Source of the DNA: Arthrobacter sp. SLBN-112
GTDB taxonomy: Bacteria; Actinomycetota; Actinomycetes; Actinomycetales; Micrococcaceae
Direction: 5' to 3'
Length of the DNA stretch: 64,000 bases
Assembly (NCBI RefSeq): GCF_006715225.1
Contig: NZ_VFMU01000001.1
Span: 310,001-374,000, forward strand
Shown: positions 7,542 through 16,945 of the stretch, piece after piece
Numbering within the stretch: position 1 is the stretch's first letter
Layout: each line of letters opens with the position of its first letter
Made by a program: the position numbers and the translations under genes
The notes under the pieces: model-generated
What the model was told of the DNA's origin: nothing
Seen by the model: the letters and a program-made list of their open reading frames with translations, nothing else
Database searches by the model: none

Positions 7542-8849
7542 GTGGCCGTCACCACCAATACCGAGGATTCCGCAGGGCTGACAGCGCCCGGGACTTCTTC
7601 CAGCATCACCGTTTCATCCGTTCCCGCCCCGGGGATCCCCACCAAAACACCACGCGCGTACGTCATCGGCATGCCGATCGCCAGTGCAGGCCTCTGGATG
7701 GCCGTCCTGGCGCCCGCCTTGGTGGTACTGGCCATCAAGGTCTCGGAAATCACTACCCCGGAGACCCGGGCCGGGGCACTCAGCCTTGTGGCCGGCGTCG
7801 GCGCCCTGATCGCACTGCTGGCCAACCCCTTCTTCGGGCGGCTGAGCGACCGCACCACATTCAGGTTCGGCATGCGCAAGCCCTGGATCGTGGGCGGCTC
7901 CCTCGTGGGGATGGGTTCGCTGGTCCTGCTCGGGACAGCCACCGACGTAGCAGGCGTGATGGTGGCCTGGGTCCTCGCCCAGCTCAGCTTCAACGCAGCG
8001 CTGGCCGCACTGGTTGCCACCCTTCCGGACCAGGCGTCACCTGCGGAACGCGGACGCCTGTCCGGACTGATCGGGATGACACTCCCCATTGGTCTTGTGG
8101 CCGCCGCCTACTTCGCCCAACTCTTTGACAACGCCTTCCAGATGGCGGTAGTCCCGGGAGCCGTGGGCACTGCACTTGCCATCGCCTTCGCCTTCACCTT
8201 CAAGGACCGCGTCCTCACCGAGAAGCCGGCGCCGCTGAACCTCAAGGAAATCGCGGGCTCCTTCTACTTCAACCCCCGCACCTATCCCGGCCTGGCCTGG
8301 GCCTGGTTCACGAAATTCCTGGTCTACATCGGCTACTGTGCAGGCCTGCTCTACCTGCCCTACTTCTTCGCCGACCACCTTCACGTCGCGGAAACGGACG
8401 TAGCCTCACTGGTCTTCCAGGCCACGCTGGTCAGCTCCCTTGGGACCGTGGTCACCAGCCTCGCCGGCGGCTGGATCAGCGATCGGATCGGCAAGCGCAA
8501 AGGCATGGTCATCGCGTCCGCCATCATCATGATGGCCGGCCTGGTGGTCATCGCCACCAGCAGCACCACGGACCAGGTCCTGGTGGGACAGGCAATTGCC
8601 GGCCTGGGCCTCGGCTGCTTCGGAGCCGTGGACGTCGCCCTCATCGCCGACCTCCTGCCGGGCAGCCAGAGCGAAAACGCCAAGACCTTCGGCGTCTTCA
8701 ACATCGCCCAGGCCCTGCCGCAGTCACTTGTCCCCGCACTGGCGTTCCCTGTCATCACCCTCGGCGGATATCCCGCCCTCTTCATCGGCGGGGCAGTCGT
8801 CGGCATCATCGGCGCCGTCCTCGTTACCCGCATCAAAGGAGTCAAATAA
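7542..8849 (+). CDS. MFS transporter, likely glycoside importer
   Basis: 435 residues with about twelve hydrophobic segments. The loop 2-3 signature NPFFGRLSDRTTFRFGMRKPW and the mid-protein repeat GGWISDRIGKRKG are typical of the major facilitator superfamily. The start is GTG 7542, which has a perfect AGGAGG 5 bp upstream; the longer open frame upstream runs into the TetR gene. Its TAA is immediately followed by the GH3 beta-glucosidase ATG with no gap, and AAAGGAG near the end of this gene serves as that gene's ribosome site. It probably brings in a beta-glucoside that GH3 cleaves in the cytoplasm. Substrate unproven. Confidence 0.88.
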   Translation: MAVTTNTEDSAGLTAPGTSSSITVSSVPAPGIPTKTPRAYVIGMPIASAGLWMAVLAPALVVLAIKVSEITTPETRAGALSLVAGVGALIALLANPFFGRLSDRTTFRFGMRKPWIVGGSLVGMGSLVLLGTATDVAGVMVAWVLAQLSFNAALAALVATLPDQASPAERGRLSGLIGMTLPIGLVAAAYFAQLFDNAFQMAVVPGAVGTALAIAFAFTFKDRVLTEKPAPLNLKEIAGSFYFNPRTYPGLAWAWFTKFLVYIGYCAGLLYLPYFFADHLHVAETDVASLVFQATLVSSLGTVVTSLAGGWISDRIGKRKGMVIASAIIMMAGLVVIATSSTTDQVLVGQAIAGLGLGCFGAVDVALIADLLPGSQSENAKTFGVFNIAQALPQSLVPALAFPVITLGGYPALFIGGAVVGIIGAVLVTRIKGVK

Positions 8850-11348
8850 ATGAGCCCCACCCTTTCCCCGGCCGTGACGGCGCCTGCCGCCGGTTCGCCC
8901 GATGCAGAGGCCCGTATCCGGGAACTTGCCGAAAGCCTCACCCTCGAAGAGCAGGTCCAGCTCCTGACGGGTGCAGACGTGTGGGCCACGCACAGCCTGC
9001 CCTCGATTGGACTGTCACGCGTGGTCCTCTCGGACGGCCCCTCGGGCGTCCGAGGCGAAGACTTCGACGAGCGGCACGACTCCGTCTCGCTGCCGTCGTC
9101 GTCCGCACTCTCTGCAACCTGGAGCGTCGACACCGCACGCCGCTACGGCCAAGTCCTCGGACAGGAGGCACGGCGCAAGGGCGTCCATGCCGTCCTCGGC
9201 CCCACCATCAACCTGCACCGCTCTCCGCTGGGCGGCCGGCACTTCGAGTGCATGAGCGAGGACCCCCGCCTCACGGCCACCCTGGCGGCAGGCTACGTGG
9301 CCGGCGTCCAGTCGATGGGGGTGGGCGCAACCCCAAAGCACTACCTCGCCAACGAGGCAGAGACGGACCGTTTTACTGCTGATTCCGTTGTGGACGAGCG
9401 CCCGCTCCGCGAGCTTTACCTGGCCGCCTTCGAGGACGCCATCACCGAGGCACGCGCCTGGTTGGTAATGAGCTCCTACAACTCCATCAACGGCACCACG
9501 GCCACCGAAAACGAACTGCTCAAGAAGCCGCTCTCCACCGAATGGGGCTTCGACGGAGTGGTCGTTTCGGACTGGACTGCCGTCCGCTCGGTGGAGGCGG
9601 CCAATGCGCACCAGGACCTGGAGATGCCGGGCCCGGCAGGCCACTGGGGCCCCAAGCTTCTGGCAGCCGTCAATGACGGCCGGGTCAGCAGGGAGGCGAT
9701 CCTCGAGAAAGTCATCCGGATCCTCCGGCTCGCGGCCCGAGTGGGCTCACTCGAAGGCGTCGCCCCGGCCGTCACGGAACTTCCAGCACCCCTCAACGCC
9801 GCCGCCGTCGCGCGTGAAGTGGCAGTCCGCGGCGCCGTGCTGGTCCGCAACAAGGACGGACTCCTGCCGCTGAAGCCGGCAGCGCTGGCCAGTGTCGCCG
9901 TCAGCGGGCACAACGCCGAGGAGGCGCGCACGCAGGGCGGCGGCAGCGCCACCGTCATGCCCAAGTACACCGTTTCACCGCTGGAGGGCCTGCGCGAGGC
10001 GCTGCCGGAAAGCGTGAGCGTGAGCTACACCCGCGGCGCAAAAGTTGCCGAAGGCCTGCAGGCCTTCTCGCGCACCTCGCTGCACAATCCAGTGTCAGGC
10101 GTCCCCGGCATGCGGGTGACCTTCCTGGCGGAGGACGGCTCGGACATCTCGGGTGAGGACCGGCTGGCGTCCCACCTGATCTGGTTCGGCGTTGGTATCC
10201 CGGAGGGCGCCGCCGCCATCCGGATGGAAGCCGACTGGACGGCCCCGACGGCCGGCATCCACCACCTGGGCGTGGGCACAGTGGGAAAGATCCGTCTGTC
10301 GCTCAAGGGCGACGAGGTGTTCAACGGCGAGATCGAGGACGAGACCGACGTACTCGGTGCCGCCCTTTTCGACCCGCCCAAGACGGTCCACCCCGTGGAA
10401 ACCACTACGGGGGAGCGGGTCAGGATTGAGGCCGTCTACGAGCTGCCCAAGCAGCAGGCCATTCCCTTCACGGCCATCCTGCTCGGCGAAGAAACCGTGG
10501 TGTCGGATCCGCAGGCAGAGATCGACGCCGCGGTGGAAGCCGCCCGGGCCGCTGACGTGGCGGTCGTTGTCGTGGGAACCAGCGCCGCCATCGAATCCGA
10601 GGGGTTCGACCGCAAGGACCTTGACCTGCCCGGTTGGCAGAACCAGCTGGTGGAGGCCGTGGCCGCAGCGAACCCGCGGACCATCGTCGTGGTGAACTCC
10701 GGTTCGCCGGTCCTGATGCCGTGGCTCGACAAGGTGGGAGCGGTCCTGCTCGGCTGGTTCGGCGGCCAGGAGTTCGGGCGGGCCATCGCGGACATCCTGC
10801 TGGGTGCCGAGGAGCCGGGCGGGCGCCTGCCCACAACCTGGCCGGCAGCGCTGGCGGACGTGCCGGTGCTGAACACCACGCCCGTGGACGGCAAGCTGGT
10901 GTACACGGAGGGTATCCACGTGGGCTACCGTGCCTGGCTCAAGCAGGAGGCCGAAGGCGGCGCCGCCCCTGCCCTGCCCTTCGGCTTCGGCCTGGGCTAC
11001 ACCACCTTCGAACTGGGCACCGCCCACGCCCCCCAGACCATCCCGGCGGGCAACGACGTGGTGGTGCACGTTCCGGTGCGGAATACCGGGACCCGGTCCG
11101 GCCGCGAGGTGGTGCAGGTTTACCTGGAGCGGCGCGATTCCGCAGTGGACCGCCCCATTCGTTGGCTCGCAGGTTACTCCGGTACACATCTGGCCCCGGG
11201 TGGCGCGGACAATGTGGCGGTACGCATCCCCGCCAGGTCATTCGGCCATTACGACGACGGGTGGCAGCTGGAGCGGGGGACGTTCCGGATTCTGGTGGGC
11301 CGCCACTCAGCAGACGATTTCCAGGCGCTGGAGATCGAGTTGCGCTAA
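8850..11348 (+). CDS. GH3 beta-glucosidase with PA14 insert
   Basis: 832 residues, and no signal peptide, so cytoplasmic. The GH3 N-terminal barrel carries the nucleophile Asp241 in VVSDWTAV. The C-terminal alpha/beta domain follows after a PA14 domain insert (around residues 400-550, with GIHHLGVGTVGKIRLSL). Within this second domain, ESEGFDRKDL supplies the probable acid/base glutamate. A fibronectin-III-like domain closes the protein (EVVQVYLERRDSAVDRP onward). This architecture matches KmBglI-type beta-glucosidases. The gene directly abuts the MFS transporter gene. It is expected to release glucose from beta-glucosides or cello-oligosaccharides; other beta-glycosides are possible. Confidence 0.92.
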   Translation: MSPTLSPAVTAPAAGSPDAEARIRELAESLTLEEQVQLLTGADVWATHSLPSIGLSRVVLSDGPSGVRGEDFDERHDSVSLPSSSALSATWSVDTARRYGQVLGQEARRKGVHAVLGPTINLHRSPLGGRHFECMSEDPRLTATLAAGYVAGVQSMGVGATPKHYLANEAETDRFTADSVVDERPLRELYLAAFEDAITEARAWLVMSSYNSINGTTATENELLKKPLSTEWGFDGVVVSDWTAVRSVEAANAHQDLEMPGPAGHWGPKLLAAVNDGRVSREAILEKVIRILRLAARVGSLEGVAPAVTELPAPLNAAAVAREVAVRGAVLVRNKDGLLPLKPAALASVAVSGHNAEEARTQGGGSATVMPKYTVSPLEGLREALPESVSVSYTRGAKVAEGLQAFSRTSLHNPVSGVPGMRVTFLAEDGSDISGEDRLASHLIWFGVGIPEGAAAIRMEADWTAPTAGIHHLGVGTVGKIRLSLKGDEVFNGEIEDETDVLGAALFDPPKTVHPVETTTGERVRIEAVYELPKQQAIPFTAILLGEETVVSDPQAEIDAAVEAARAADVAVVVVGTSAAIESEGFDRKDLDLPGWQNQLVEAVAAANPRTIVVVNSGSPVLMPWLDKVGAVLLGWFGGQEFGRAIADILLGAEEPGGRLPTTWPAALADVPVLNTTPVDGKLVYTEGIHVGYRAWLKQEAEGGAAPALPFGFGLGYTTFELGTAHAPQTIPAGNDVVVHVPVRNTGTRSGREVVQVYLERRDSAVDRPIRWLAGYSGTHLAPGGADNVAVRIPARSFGHYDDGWQLERGTFRILVGRHSADDFQALEIELR

Positions 11349-11373
11349 CACCACTGTCCGGCCTGCCGCCGCA

Positions 11374-12087
11374 CTACGGCCGGGCGGGCTCCGTCGCATC
11401 GGAGCCCAGCCCGGCCTCTTTGTAGAATCCCCCAATGTGGGCCGCCACCAGTTCTGCGGCCCGGCCGCCGTCACCATTCCTGACGGCGGCGAGGATGGCG
11501 TGGTGTTCAGTGCGCAAGCGCGAAGCCGTGGTTTCCCAGTCCGGCAGGTTGGCCGTCAGTTCGGCCGCATAACCCTGGATGGCTTCCCGGAGCGACCCCA
11601 TCATGGCGCTGACCACTGTGTTGCCGGCGGCGTTGGCCAGGGCCAGGTGGAACCGGACGTCAAGGGCCAGGAAGTCCCTGACTGACAGGCCTTCCGGGAC
11701 ATCCATGGCCTCCAGGAGGGCAGCCGCATCAGCGAGTTCGGGCGCGTCCCGGGGCGCTTTCGCCGCAGCCCACGACTCCAGCAGGACCCGCGTTTCCACG
11801 ATGTCCGCTACAGGCAGGTGCTGGGTGGCCACGTGCAGCCGAAGGGCAGATCCCAGTGCGGACGTGGGGTCCGAAATCACGACCGTCCCGGACTCCGGCC
11901 CGGACCCCACGCCGGCCCGGACCACTCCCATTGCCTCGAGGATCCGGATGGCCTCGCGGACCGACGTGCGGGAAACCTTTAGCTGTTCGGCCAGCGTGCG
12001 CTCCGCCGGCAGCCTGCCGCCCACGGCCAACCGGCCTGCGGAGAGTTGGTCCTCGATCCAGGACAGGACCAGCTGGTGGGTGCGCAT
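11374..12087 (-). CDS. lldR: GntR-family regulator LldR of lactate use
   Basis: 237 residues. The winged helix-turn-helix ([32 protein letters not shown]) is followed by an FCD effector domain with conserved histidines ([32 protein letters not shown]). This is the FadR/LldR subfamily. It is divergent from lldD with two TGTGGTnnnACCACA operators between them, matching the family's TnGTnnnACnA consensus. It should repress lldD until L-lactate binds. It ends 25 bp from the convergent GH3 gene. Confidence 0.9.
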   Translation of the reverse strand: MRTHQLVLSWIEDQLSAGRLAVGGRLPAERTLAEQLKVSRTSVREAIRILEAMGVVRAGVGSGPESGTVVISDPTSALGSALRLHVATQHLPVADIVETRVLLESWAAAKAPRDAPELADAAALLEAMDVPEGLSVRDFLALDVRFHLALANAAGNTVVSAMMGSLREAIQGYAAELTANLPDWETTASRLRTEHHAILAAVRNGDGGRAAELVAAHIGGFYKEAGLGSDATEPARP

Positions 12088-12100
12088 GGCCCCATGCTAC

Positions 12101-12130
12101 TTGATGTGGTTGGACCACATCACCTAGAGT
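12101..12130 (+). promoter_or_regulatory. Predicted lldD promoter
   Basis: TTGATG (12101-12106) and TAGAGT (12125-12130) with an 18-bp spacer. One LldR-type operator fills the spacer and the second lies just after the -10, so binding would block initiation. Confidence 0.45.
12104..12120. promoter_or_regulatory. LldR operator 1
   Basis: ATGTGGTTGGACCACAT is a perfect 7-bp-arm palindrome around TGG. It matches the GntR/FadR-type consensus. Confidence 0.75.
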
Positions 12131-12144
12131 GTGGTTGGACCACA
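12130..12144. promoter_or_regulatory. LldR operator 2
   Basis: TGTGGTTGGACCACA is the same core as operator 1, centred 25 bp downstream. Its last base abuts the AGGAGGA ribosome site of lldD. Confidence 0.75.
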
Positions 12145-12153
12145 GGAGGAACC

Positions 12154-13491
12154 ATGACCCACACCATCCAGCCCAACAACCCGGAGACTACCCCGGCGCC
12201 GGACACCACTGACATCCCCGCAGCGCCGGCACCCGCCGGGGCTCCGTCGTCGTCCGCCCTGCCGGCCGCACTGAAGCGCCGCGTTCCCAAATACTCTGAC
12301 CTTGCGCCGCTGATGCAGTTCAAGAAGCCGGAGTTCAGCAGGGAGGCCCGGCTGAAGCGGGCCAGCACCATCTGGGAGCTGCGCGACATCGCCAAGCGCC
12401 GCACTCCGCAGGCACCATTCGACTACACCGATGGCGCTGCAGAAGAGGAAATCACCCTCCGCCGCGCCCGCCAGGCCTTCCTGGACATCGAGTTCCGGCC
12501 GGGCATCCTTCGGAACGTCTCCGCCATTGACCTCAGCACCGAGATCCTGGGCAAGCCGTCCCGGCTCCCCGTGGGCATTGCCCCCACGGGCTTCACCCGG
12601 ATGATGCAGTCCGAAGGCGAGTACGCGGGTTCCCAGGCGGCCGAGGCGGCCGGCATCCCCTACACCCTCTCCACCATGGGCACCGCCTCCATCGAGGACG
12701 TCGCGGCCGCCGCACCCAGCGGCCGCAACTGGTTCCAGCTGTACCTGTGGACGGACCGCGACCGCTCGCTGGAACTGATCGAACGCGCCGCCAAGGCCGG
12801 CAACGACACCCTCATGGTCACCGTGGACACCGCTGTGGCCGGCGCCCGCCTCCGCGACGTCCGCAACGGCATGACCATCCCGCCGGCATTGACCCTCAAG
12901 ACCGTGCTGGACGCGTCCTACCGCCCCGCCTGGTGGTTCAACTTCCTCACGCACGAACCGCTCACCTTCGCGTCGCTGTCCCGCTACACCGGCACGGTGG
13001 CGGACCTCATCAACTCCATGTTCGATCCCACCCTCACCTTCGAGGACCTGGACTGGCTGCGCAAAACCTGGAAAGGCAAGCTGGTGGTCAAGGGCATCCA
13101 GACCGTGGAGGATGCCCGCCGCGTGGTTGACCATGGCGCCGACGGCGTGGTCCTGTCCAACCACGGCGGCCGCCAGCTGGACCGGGCGCCCATCCCCTTC
13201 CACCTGCTCCCCGAAGTCAAGCAGGCCTTCACTGCGGACAACAGCAATGCCGCCATCATGCTGGACACCGGCATCATGAGCGGCGCGGACATCGTGGCGG
13301 CGCTGGCCCTCGGCGCCGATTTCACGCTGATCGGCCGCGCCTACCTGTACGGGCTGATGGCCGGCGGACGGGCCGGCGTGGACCGCACCCTCCAGATCCT
13401 GGAGAAGGACATGGCGCGGACCATGGCACTGCTGGGCGTCAGCAAGGTCTCGGACCTGACCCCGGACCACGTGCGCCTGCTGGCGAAGTAA
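12154..13491 (+). CDS. lldD: FMN-dependent L-lactate dehydrogenase (quinone)
   Basis: 445 residues of the FMN-dependent alpha-hydroxy-acid dehydrogenase family. Visible family features are [11 protein letters not shown] near the N-terminus, [18 protein letters not shown], the conserved lysine in KLVVKGIQ and the catalytic His337 in SNHGGRQLD. It oxidises L-lactate to pyruvate and passes electrons to the quinone pool. ATG 12154 follows AGGAGGA. There is a Pro/Ala-rich N-terminal extension of about 40 residues compared with E. coli LldD. It is divergent from lldR and convergent with the ArsR gene 3 bp away. Confidence 0.93.
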   Translation: MTHTIQPNNPETTPAPDTTDIPAAPAPAGAPSSSALPAALKRRVPKYSDLAPLMQFKKPEFSREARLKRASTIWELRDIAKRRTPQAPFDYTDGAAEEEITLRRARQAFLDIEFRPGILRNVSAIDLSTEILGKPSRLPVGIAPTGFTRMMQSEGEYAGSQAAEAAGIPYTLSTMGTASIEDVAAAAPSGRNWFQLYLWTDRDRSLELIERAAKAGNDTLMVTVDTAVAGARLRDVRNGMTIPPALTLKTVLDASYRPAWWFNFLTHEPLTFASLSRYTGTVADLINSMFDPTLTFEDLDWLRKTWKGKLVVKGIQTVEDARRVVDHGADGVVLSNHGGRQLDRAPIPFHLLPEVKQAFTADNSNAAIMLDTGIMSGADIVAALALGADFTLIGRAYLYGLMAGGRAGVDRTLQILEKDMARTMALLGVSKVSDLTPDHVRLLAK

Positions 13492-13494
13492 GCC

Positions 13495-14136
13495 CTACTT
13501 TTTCCGCCCGAATTTCGGCAGGTTGGGGAGGTTGGCCAGCAGGTCCGCCGCCTTCGTGGCGGCGCGGCCAACCGTGCGCCCGATTTGCTGCGGGACGCTG
13601 TCGTCACTCAACGGGGCGGCCGTGCCGCCGGGAATCACGACGGCGGGGCTCAGCTCGGCGCCCTCCCGCACCAGGACGGGCGCCGGGGCTTCCTCCCGGG
13701 CCGTCCGCGGCGCGGCAGGCCTTTCGGCGGCGGACGGGCCGGCCGCGTGGGGCAGGGAGGGGGCTGCGGCTGCGACGCCTTCCTTCAGGTGGGCGGCGAC
13801 TGCCGGAGCGGGGACCGCCTGGTCCGGGACTGTCAGATCAGGGCCGGCCGGTGACGCGGCGGCTTTGGCGCCAGGGCCGACGTCGAACGTCTCCAGCCAG
13901 CTGGCGATGCCCTCCAGCGGCCCCCGGTTTAAGGCGTAGTACCGCTTCTGGCCCTGCGCGCGCATGCTGACCAGCTGTGCCTCACGGAGGACTTTCAGGT
14001 GCTTGGAAATAGTGGGCTGGCTGGCAGCCAGTTCCTCCACCAACTCCCCCACGGCCTTGTCTCCTGCCCTAAGGGCCACCAGGATGTCCCGCCGGGTGGA
14101 TTCCGCTATGACGGCAAATACGTCGTCTGTCACCAT
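13495..14136 (-). CDS. ArsR-family regulator with long Ala/Pro-rich tail
   Basis: 213 residues. The winged helix-turn-helix occupies residues 3-80 (VFAVIAESTRRDILVALRAGDKAVGELVEEL; ASQPTISKHLKVLREAQLV). The rest is a low-complexity Ala/Pro/Val tail without obvious fold, ending in NLPKFGRKK. No metal-binding cysteine motif is visible, so it is not a classic arsenic or zinc sensor. I chose ATG 14136 (or GTG 14133); the ATG at 14172 lies inside a 16-bp palindrome that may be its operator. The ribosome site GGGAGG is unusually close to the ATG, which favours the GTG slightly. Target genes unknown. Confidence 0.8.
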   Translation of the reverse strand: MVTDDVFAVIAESTRRDILVALRAGDKAVGELVEELAASQPTISKHLKVLREAQLVSMRAQGQKRYYALNRGPLEGIASWLETFDVGPGAKAAASPAGPDLTVPDQAVPAPAVAAHLKEGVAAAAPSLPHAAGPSAAERPAAPRTAREEAPAPVLVREGAELSPAVVIPGGTAAPLSDDSVPQQIGRTVGRAATKAADLLANLPNLPKFGRKK

Positions 14137-14156
14137 GCCTCCCACCCTAGCGACAT

Positions 14157-14172
14157 ATGCCTCGAAAGGCAT
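14157..14172. promoter_or_regulatory. 16-bp palindrome upstream of the ArsR gene
   Basis: ATGCCT-CGAA-AGGCAT, a perfect 6-bp-arm dyad about 20 bp upstream of the preferred start. It is a candidate autoregulatory operator. Confidence 0.45.
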
Positions 14173-14196
14173 CCACTATTTCGGCCGCCCGGAAAC

Positions 14197-15408
14197 CTAG
14201 TCGAACCAAGGGTCCAGCCCGTGCAGCGGGAACACGGCCTTGCGGGTTGCCATGACGGTGCGGTCCACAGCGTCATTGGGGTCGAAGCCCACTTCCCAGG
14301 ACCGCCACCACAGCTCCACGTCGTCCCCCATCAGGGCCGGAGCGTCCCTGCCGAACTTCTCCGCCACGTACCGCCGCCAGTCCCCGGGCACGGGCGTTCG
14401 CAGCGGCACGGGCCGGCCGGCCGCGATGGCCACCAGGTGGGTCCAGGCCCGCGGCACCACGTCCAGCACGCTGTAGCCCCCGCCGCCGGTGGCGATCCAC
14501 CGTCCGCCGCAGTAGCGTTCGGCAAGATGCCCGACGGCGTTCGCTGCCTCGCGCTGTCCGTCCACGCTGAGATTGAGGTGCGTCAGGGGATCGCTCCGGT
14601 GCGAATCGCAGCCATGCTGGCTCACGATGACCTCGGGCTCGAAGGCGCCCACCAGTTGCGGCACCACGGCATAGAAGGCGCGCAGCCACCCGGAGTCCCC
14701 GGTACCTGCGGGCAGGGCGACATTCACCGCGGTGCCTTCAGCCGCAGGCCCACCGATTTCGTTGGCGAACCCGGTCCCCGGAAAGAGGGTCAGCCCCGTT
14801 TCGTGCAGCGAGAGCGTGAGGACCCGGGGATCGTCCCAGAAGATGTTCTGGGTGCCGTCCCCGTGGTGGGCGTCAACGTCGATATAGGCCACCTTGCGCA
14901 GCCCGCCGTCGAGCAGCTTCTGCACCGCAACGGCGGCGTCGTTGTAGATGCAGAATCCGCTGGCGCGGTCCCTGGCCGCGTGATGCATGCCGCCGCCGAA
15001 GTTGACGGCGTGGACGGCCGACCCCTCCAGCACCTGGGTGGCGGCCAGCAGGGATCCCCCGGCCAGGCGCGCCGCAGCCTCATGCATGCCGGCAAACGCG
15101 GGATCATCCTCAGTACCCAGCCCCCGGGACTCGTCCGGCTGGGAGGGGTCAGCACTGACCCGGCGGACCGCCGCAACGTAATCTGCCGAGTGAACGGACT
15201 GCAGCTCAGCGTCAGAGGCCACATCCGGAGCTGCAACATCAACATGGTCCAGGTCGAAGAGCCCCAGGCTGCGGGCCAGGCGGGCCGTGAGGTCCATCCG
15301 TTCCGGCGCCATGGGATGGCCCGGACCAAAGTTGTAGGCTGTCATGTCAGGACTCCACGCCACCATCGTTGGCGGCGCGGGCTGGCTGAGGCCGGGCAGG
15401 TATGTCAT
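14197..15408 (-). CDS. acuC: AcuC-type histone-deacetylase-family protein
   Basis: 403 residues, class II histone-deacetylase fold. Zinc-site and catalytic motifs are seen in order: NFGGGMHHA, YIDVDAHHGDGTQ, SQHGCDSHRSDP and TGGGGYS. In Bacillus, AcuC deacetylates and reactivates acetyl-CoA synthetase; this window also has acs, but 26 kb away. ATG 15408 is the preferred start (TTG 15411 directly precedes it). The ribosome site is weak, so a start at 15366 is also possible. It is divergent from the potassium transporter gene. Confidence 0.88.
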   Translation of the reverse strand: MTYLPGLSQPAPPTMVAWSPDMTAYNFGPGHPMAPERMDLTARLARSLGLFDLDHVDVAAPDVASDAELQSVHSADYVAAVRRVSADPSQPDESRGLGTEDDPAFAGMHEAAARLAGGSLLAATQVLEGSAVHAVNFGGGMHHAARDRASGFCIYNDAAVAVQKLLDGGLRKVAYIDVDAHHGDGTQNIFWDDPRVLTLSLHETGLTLFPGTGFANEIGGPAAEGTAVNVALPAGTGDSGWLRAFYAVVPQLVGAFEPEVIVSQHGCDSHRSDPLTHLNLSVDGQREAANAVGHLAERYCGGRWIATGGGGYSVLDVVPRAWTHLVAIAAGRPVPLRTPVPGDWRRYVAEKFGRDAPALMGDDVELWWRSWEVGFDPNDAVDRTVMATRKAVFPLHGLDPWFD

Positions 15409-15511
15409 CAATCACAGGCTACCCGAGCCCGCGCTGCCGCCCACCGGCCATGACGCGGGCTTTAGTGGTTTACTACTGGGGGAAGCCGTTTCAACCGAGG
15501 AAAAGCCACAC

Positions 15512-16945
15512 ATGACGCAGAGCCAGTCGAGGCCCCGGACACCGGCCGCCTGGCACCCCCCGGCCCAGGAGCGGGAGGGCCTCTGGGTCCTGACGCGGCT
15601 GCGGGACTTCATTGACGACATCGCCAACACCACCCCCGCCCGGCTGGCGCTGACGGCGTTCGCCGCCGTCTGCACGGTATTCACGTTCCTCCTGTCCCTG
15701 CCGGTCTCCTCAGCTGACGGAACCCCCACCCCCGTCCACCAGGCGCTGTTCACAGCGGTGTCGGCGGTATGCGTTACGGGACTCACGGTGGTGTCGACGG
15801 CGGTCCACTGGTCCTTCTTTGGCCAGCTGGTGATCCTGGTGGGCATCTTCATTGGCGGCCTGGGCACCCTGACCCTGGCGTCGTTGCTGGCACTGATGGT
15901 GAGCAAGCGGCTGGGTGTCCGGGGCAAGATCATCGCGGCGGAGTCCATGAACAACGCCGGCCGCCTGGGTGAGGTCGGCACCCTGCTGCGGATCGTCATC
16001 ACCACATCCGTGGTCATCGAGGGTATCCTGGCGCTCGCATTGATCCCCCGGTTCCTGACCCTGGGTGAGCCGTTCTGGCAGTCGGTCTGGCACGGCGTCT
16101 TCTACGGCATCTCGTCGTTCAACAACGCCGGCTTCACGCCCCACTCGGACGGCATCGTCCCCTACGAGACGGACCTCTGGATCCTCATCCCCCTCATGGT
16201 GGGAGTCTTCATGGGCAGCCTGGGCTTCCCCGTGGTGATGGTCCTGCAGCAGAACGGCCTGAACTGGAAGAAGTGGAACCTCCACACCAAGCTCACGATC
16301 CAGGTTTCCCTGATCCTCCTGGCGGCGGGCACCTTCCTCTGGGCGCTGATGGAGTGGGACAACGCCCGGACCATCGGCTCCATGAGTGTGGGCGACAAGA
16401 TCACGCACGCCCTTTTCGCGTCCGTGATGATGCGTTCAGGCGGGTTCAACCTGGTGGACCAGAACCTGATGGATTCCACCACCATGCTGCTGACCGACGC
16501 CCTGATGTTCGCCGGCGGCGGTTCCGCCTCCACGGCCGGCGGCATCAAGGTGACCACCATCGCCGTGATGTTCCTGGCCATCATCGCCGAAGCCCGCGGC
16601 GACGCCGACGTCAAGGTCTACGGCAGGACCATCCCGCAGGGCAGCATGCGGGTGGCCATCTCCGTGATCGTCGCCGGCGCCACCCTGGTGTCCGTGTCGG
16701 CTTTCCTGTTGCTGCACATCAGCGGCCAGTCGCTGGACCGCGTACTGTTCGAAACCATCTCCGCATTCGCCACGGTGGGACTCAGCACCAACCTGAGCGC
16801 CGAGGTGCCGCCGGCCGGCGTCTACGTCCTCACAGTGCTGATGTTCGCGGGCCGCGTGGGGACCGTTACCCTCGCCGCTGCCCTGGCCCTGCGCCAGCGC
16901 AGCCAGTTGTACCACTACCCCGAAGAGAGGCCGATCATTGGCTAG
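15512..16945 (+). CDS. ktrB: TrkH/KtrB-family potassium uptake membrane subunit
   Basis: 477 residues, all-helical membrane protein with the four-fold repeated pore structure of TrkH/KtrB. Selectivity-filter-like glycines are seen in AVCVTGLT, SFNNAGFTP, VMMRSGGFN and ATVGLST. The cytoplasmic N-terminus is about 40 residues. ATG 15512 has GAGGA about 10 bp upstream and lies within a longer open frame. The stop overlaps the ktrA start by 8 bp, which couples it to its regulatory partner. Together they form a Na+- or H+-coupled K+ uptake system. Confidence 0.92.
   Translation: MTQSQSRPRTPAAWHPPAQEREGLWVLTRLRDFIDDIANTTPARLALTAFAAVCTVFTFLLSLPVSSADGTPTPVHQALFTAVSAVCVTGLTVVSTAVHWSFFGQLVILVGIFIGGLGTLTLASLLALMVSKRLGVRGKIIAAESMNNAGRLGEVGTLLRIVITTSVVIEGILALALIPRFLTLGEPFWQSVWHGVFYGISSFNNAGFTPHSDGIVPYETDLWILIPLMVGVFMGSLGFPVVMVLQQNGLNWKKWNLHTKLTIQVSLILLAAGTFLWALMEWDNARTIGSMSVGDKITHALFASVMMRSGGFNLVDQNLMDSTTMLLTDALMFAGGGSASTAGGIKVTTIAVMFLAIIAEARGDADVKVYGRTIPQGSMRVAISVIVAGATLVSVSAFLLLHISGQSLDRVLFETISAFATVGLSTNLSAEVPPAGVYVLTVLMFAGRVGTVTLAAALALRQRSQLYHYPEERPIIG

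Noticed and set aside
12124..13470. 448-codon open frame antisense to lldD
   Set aside because: Mirror of lldD, crosses the LldR operators, and shows no domain.
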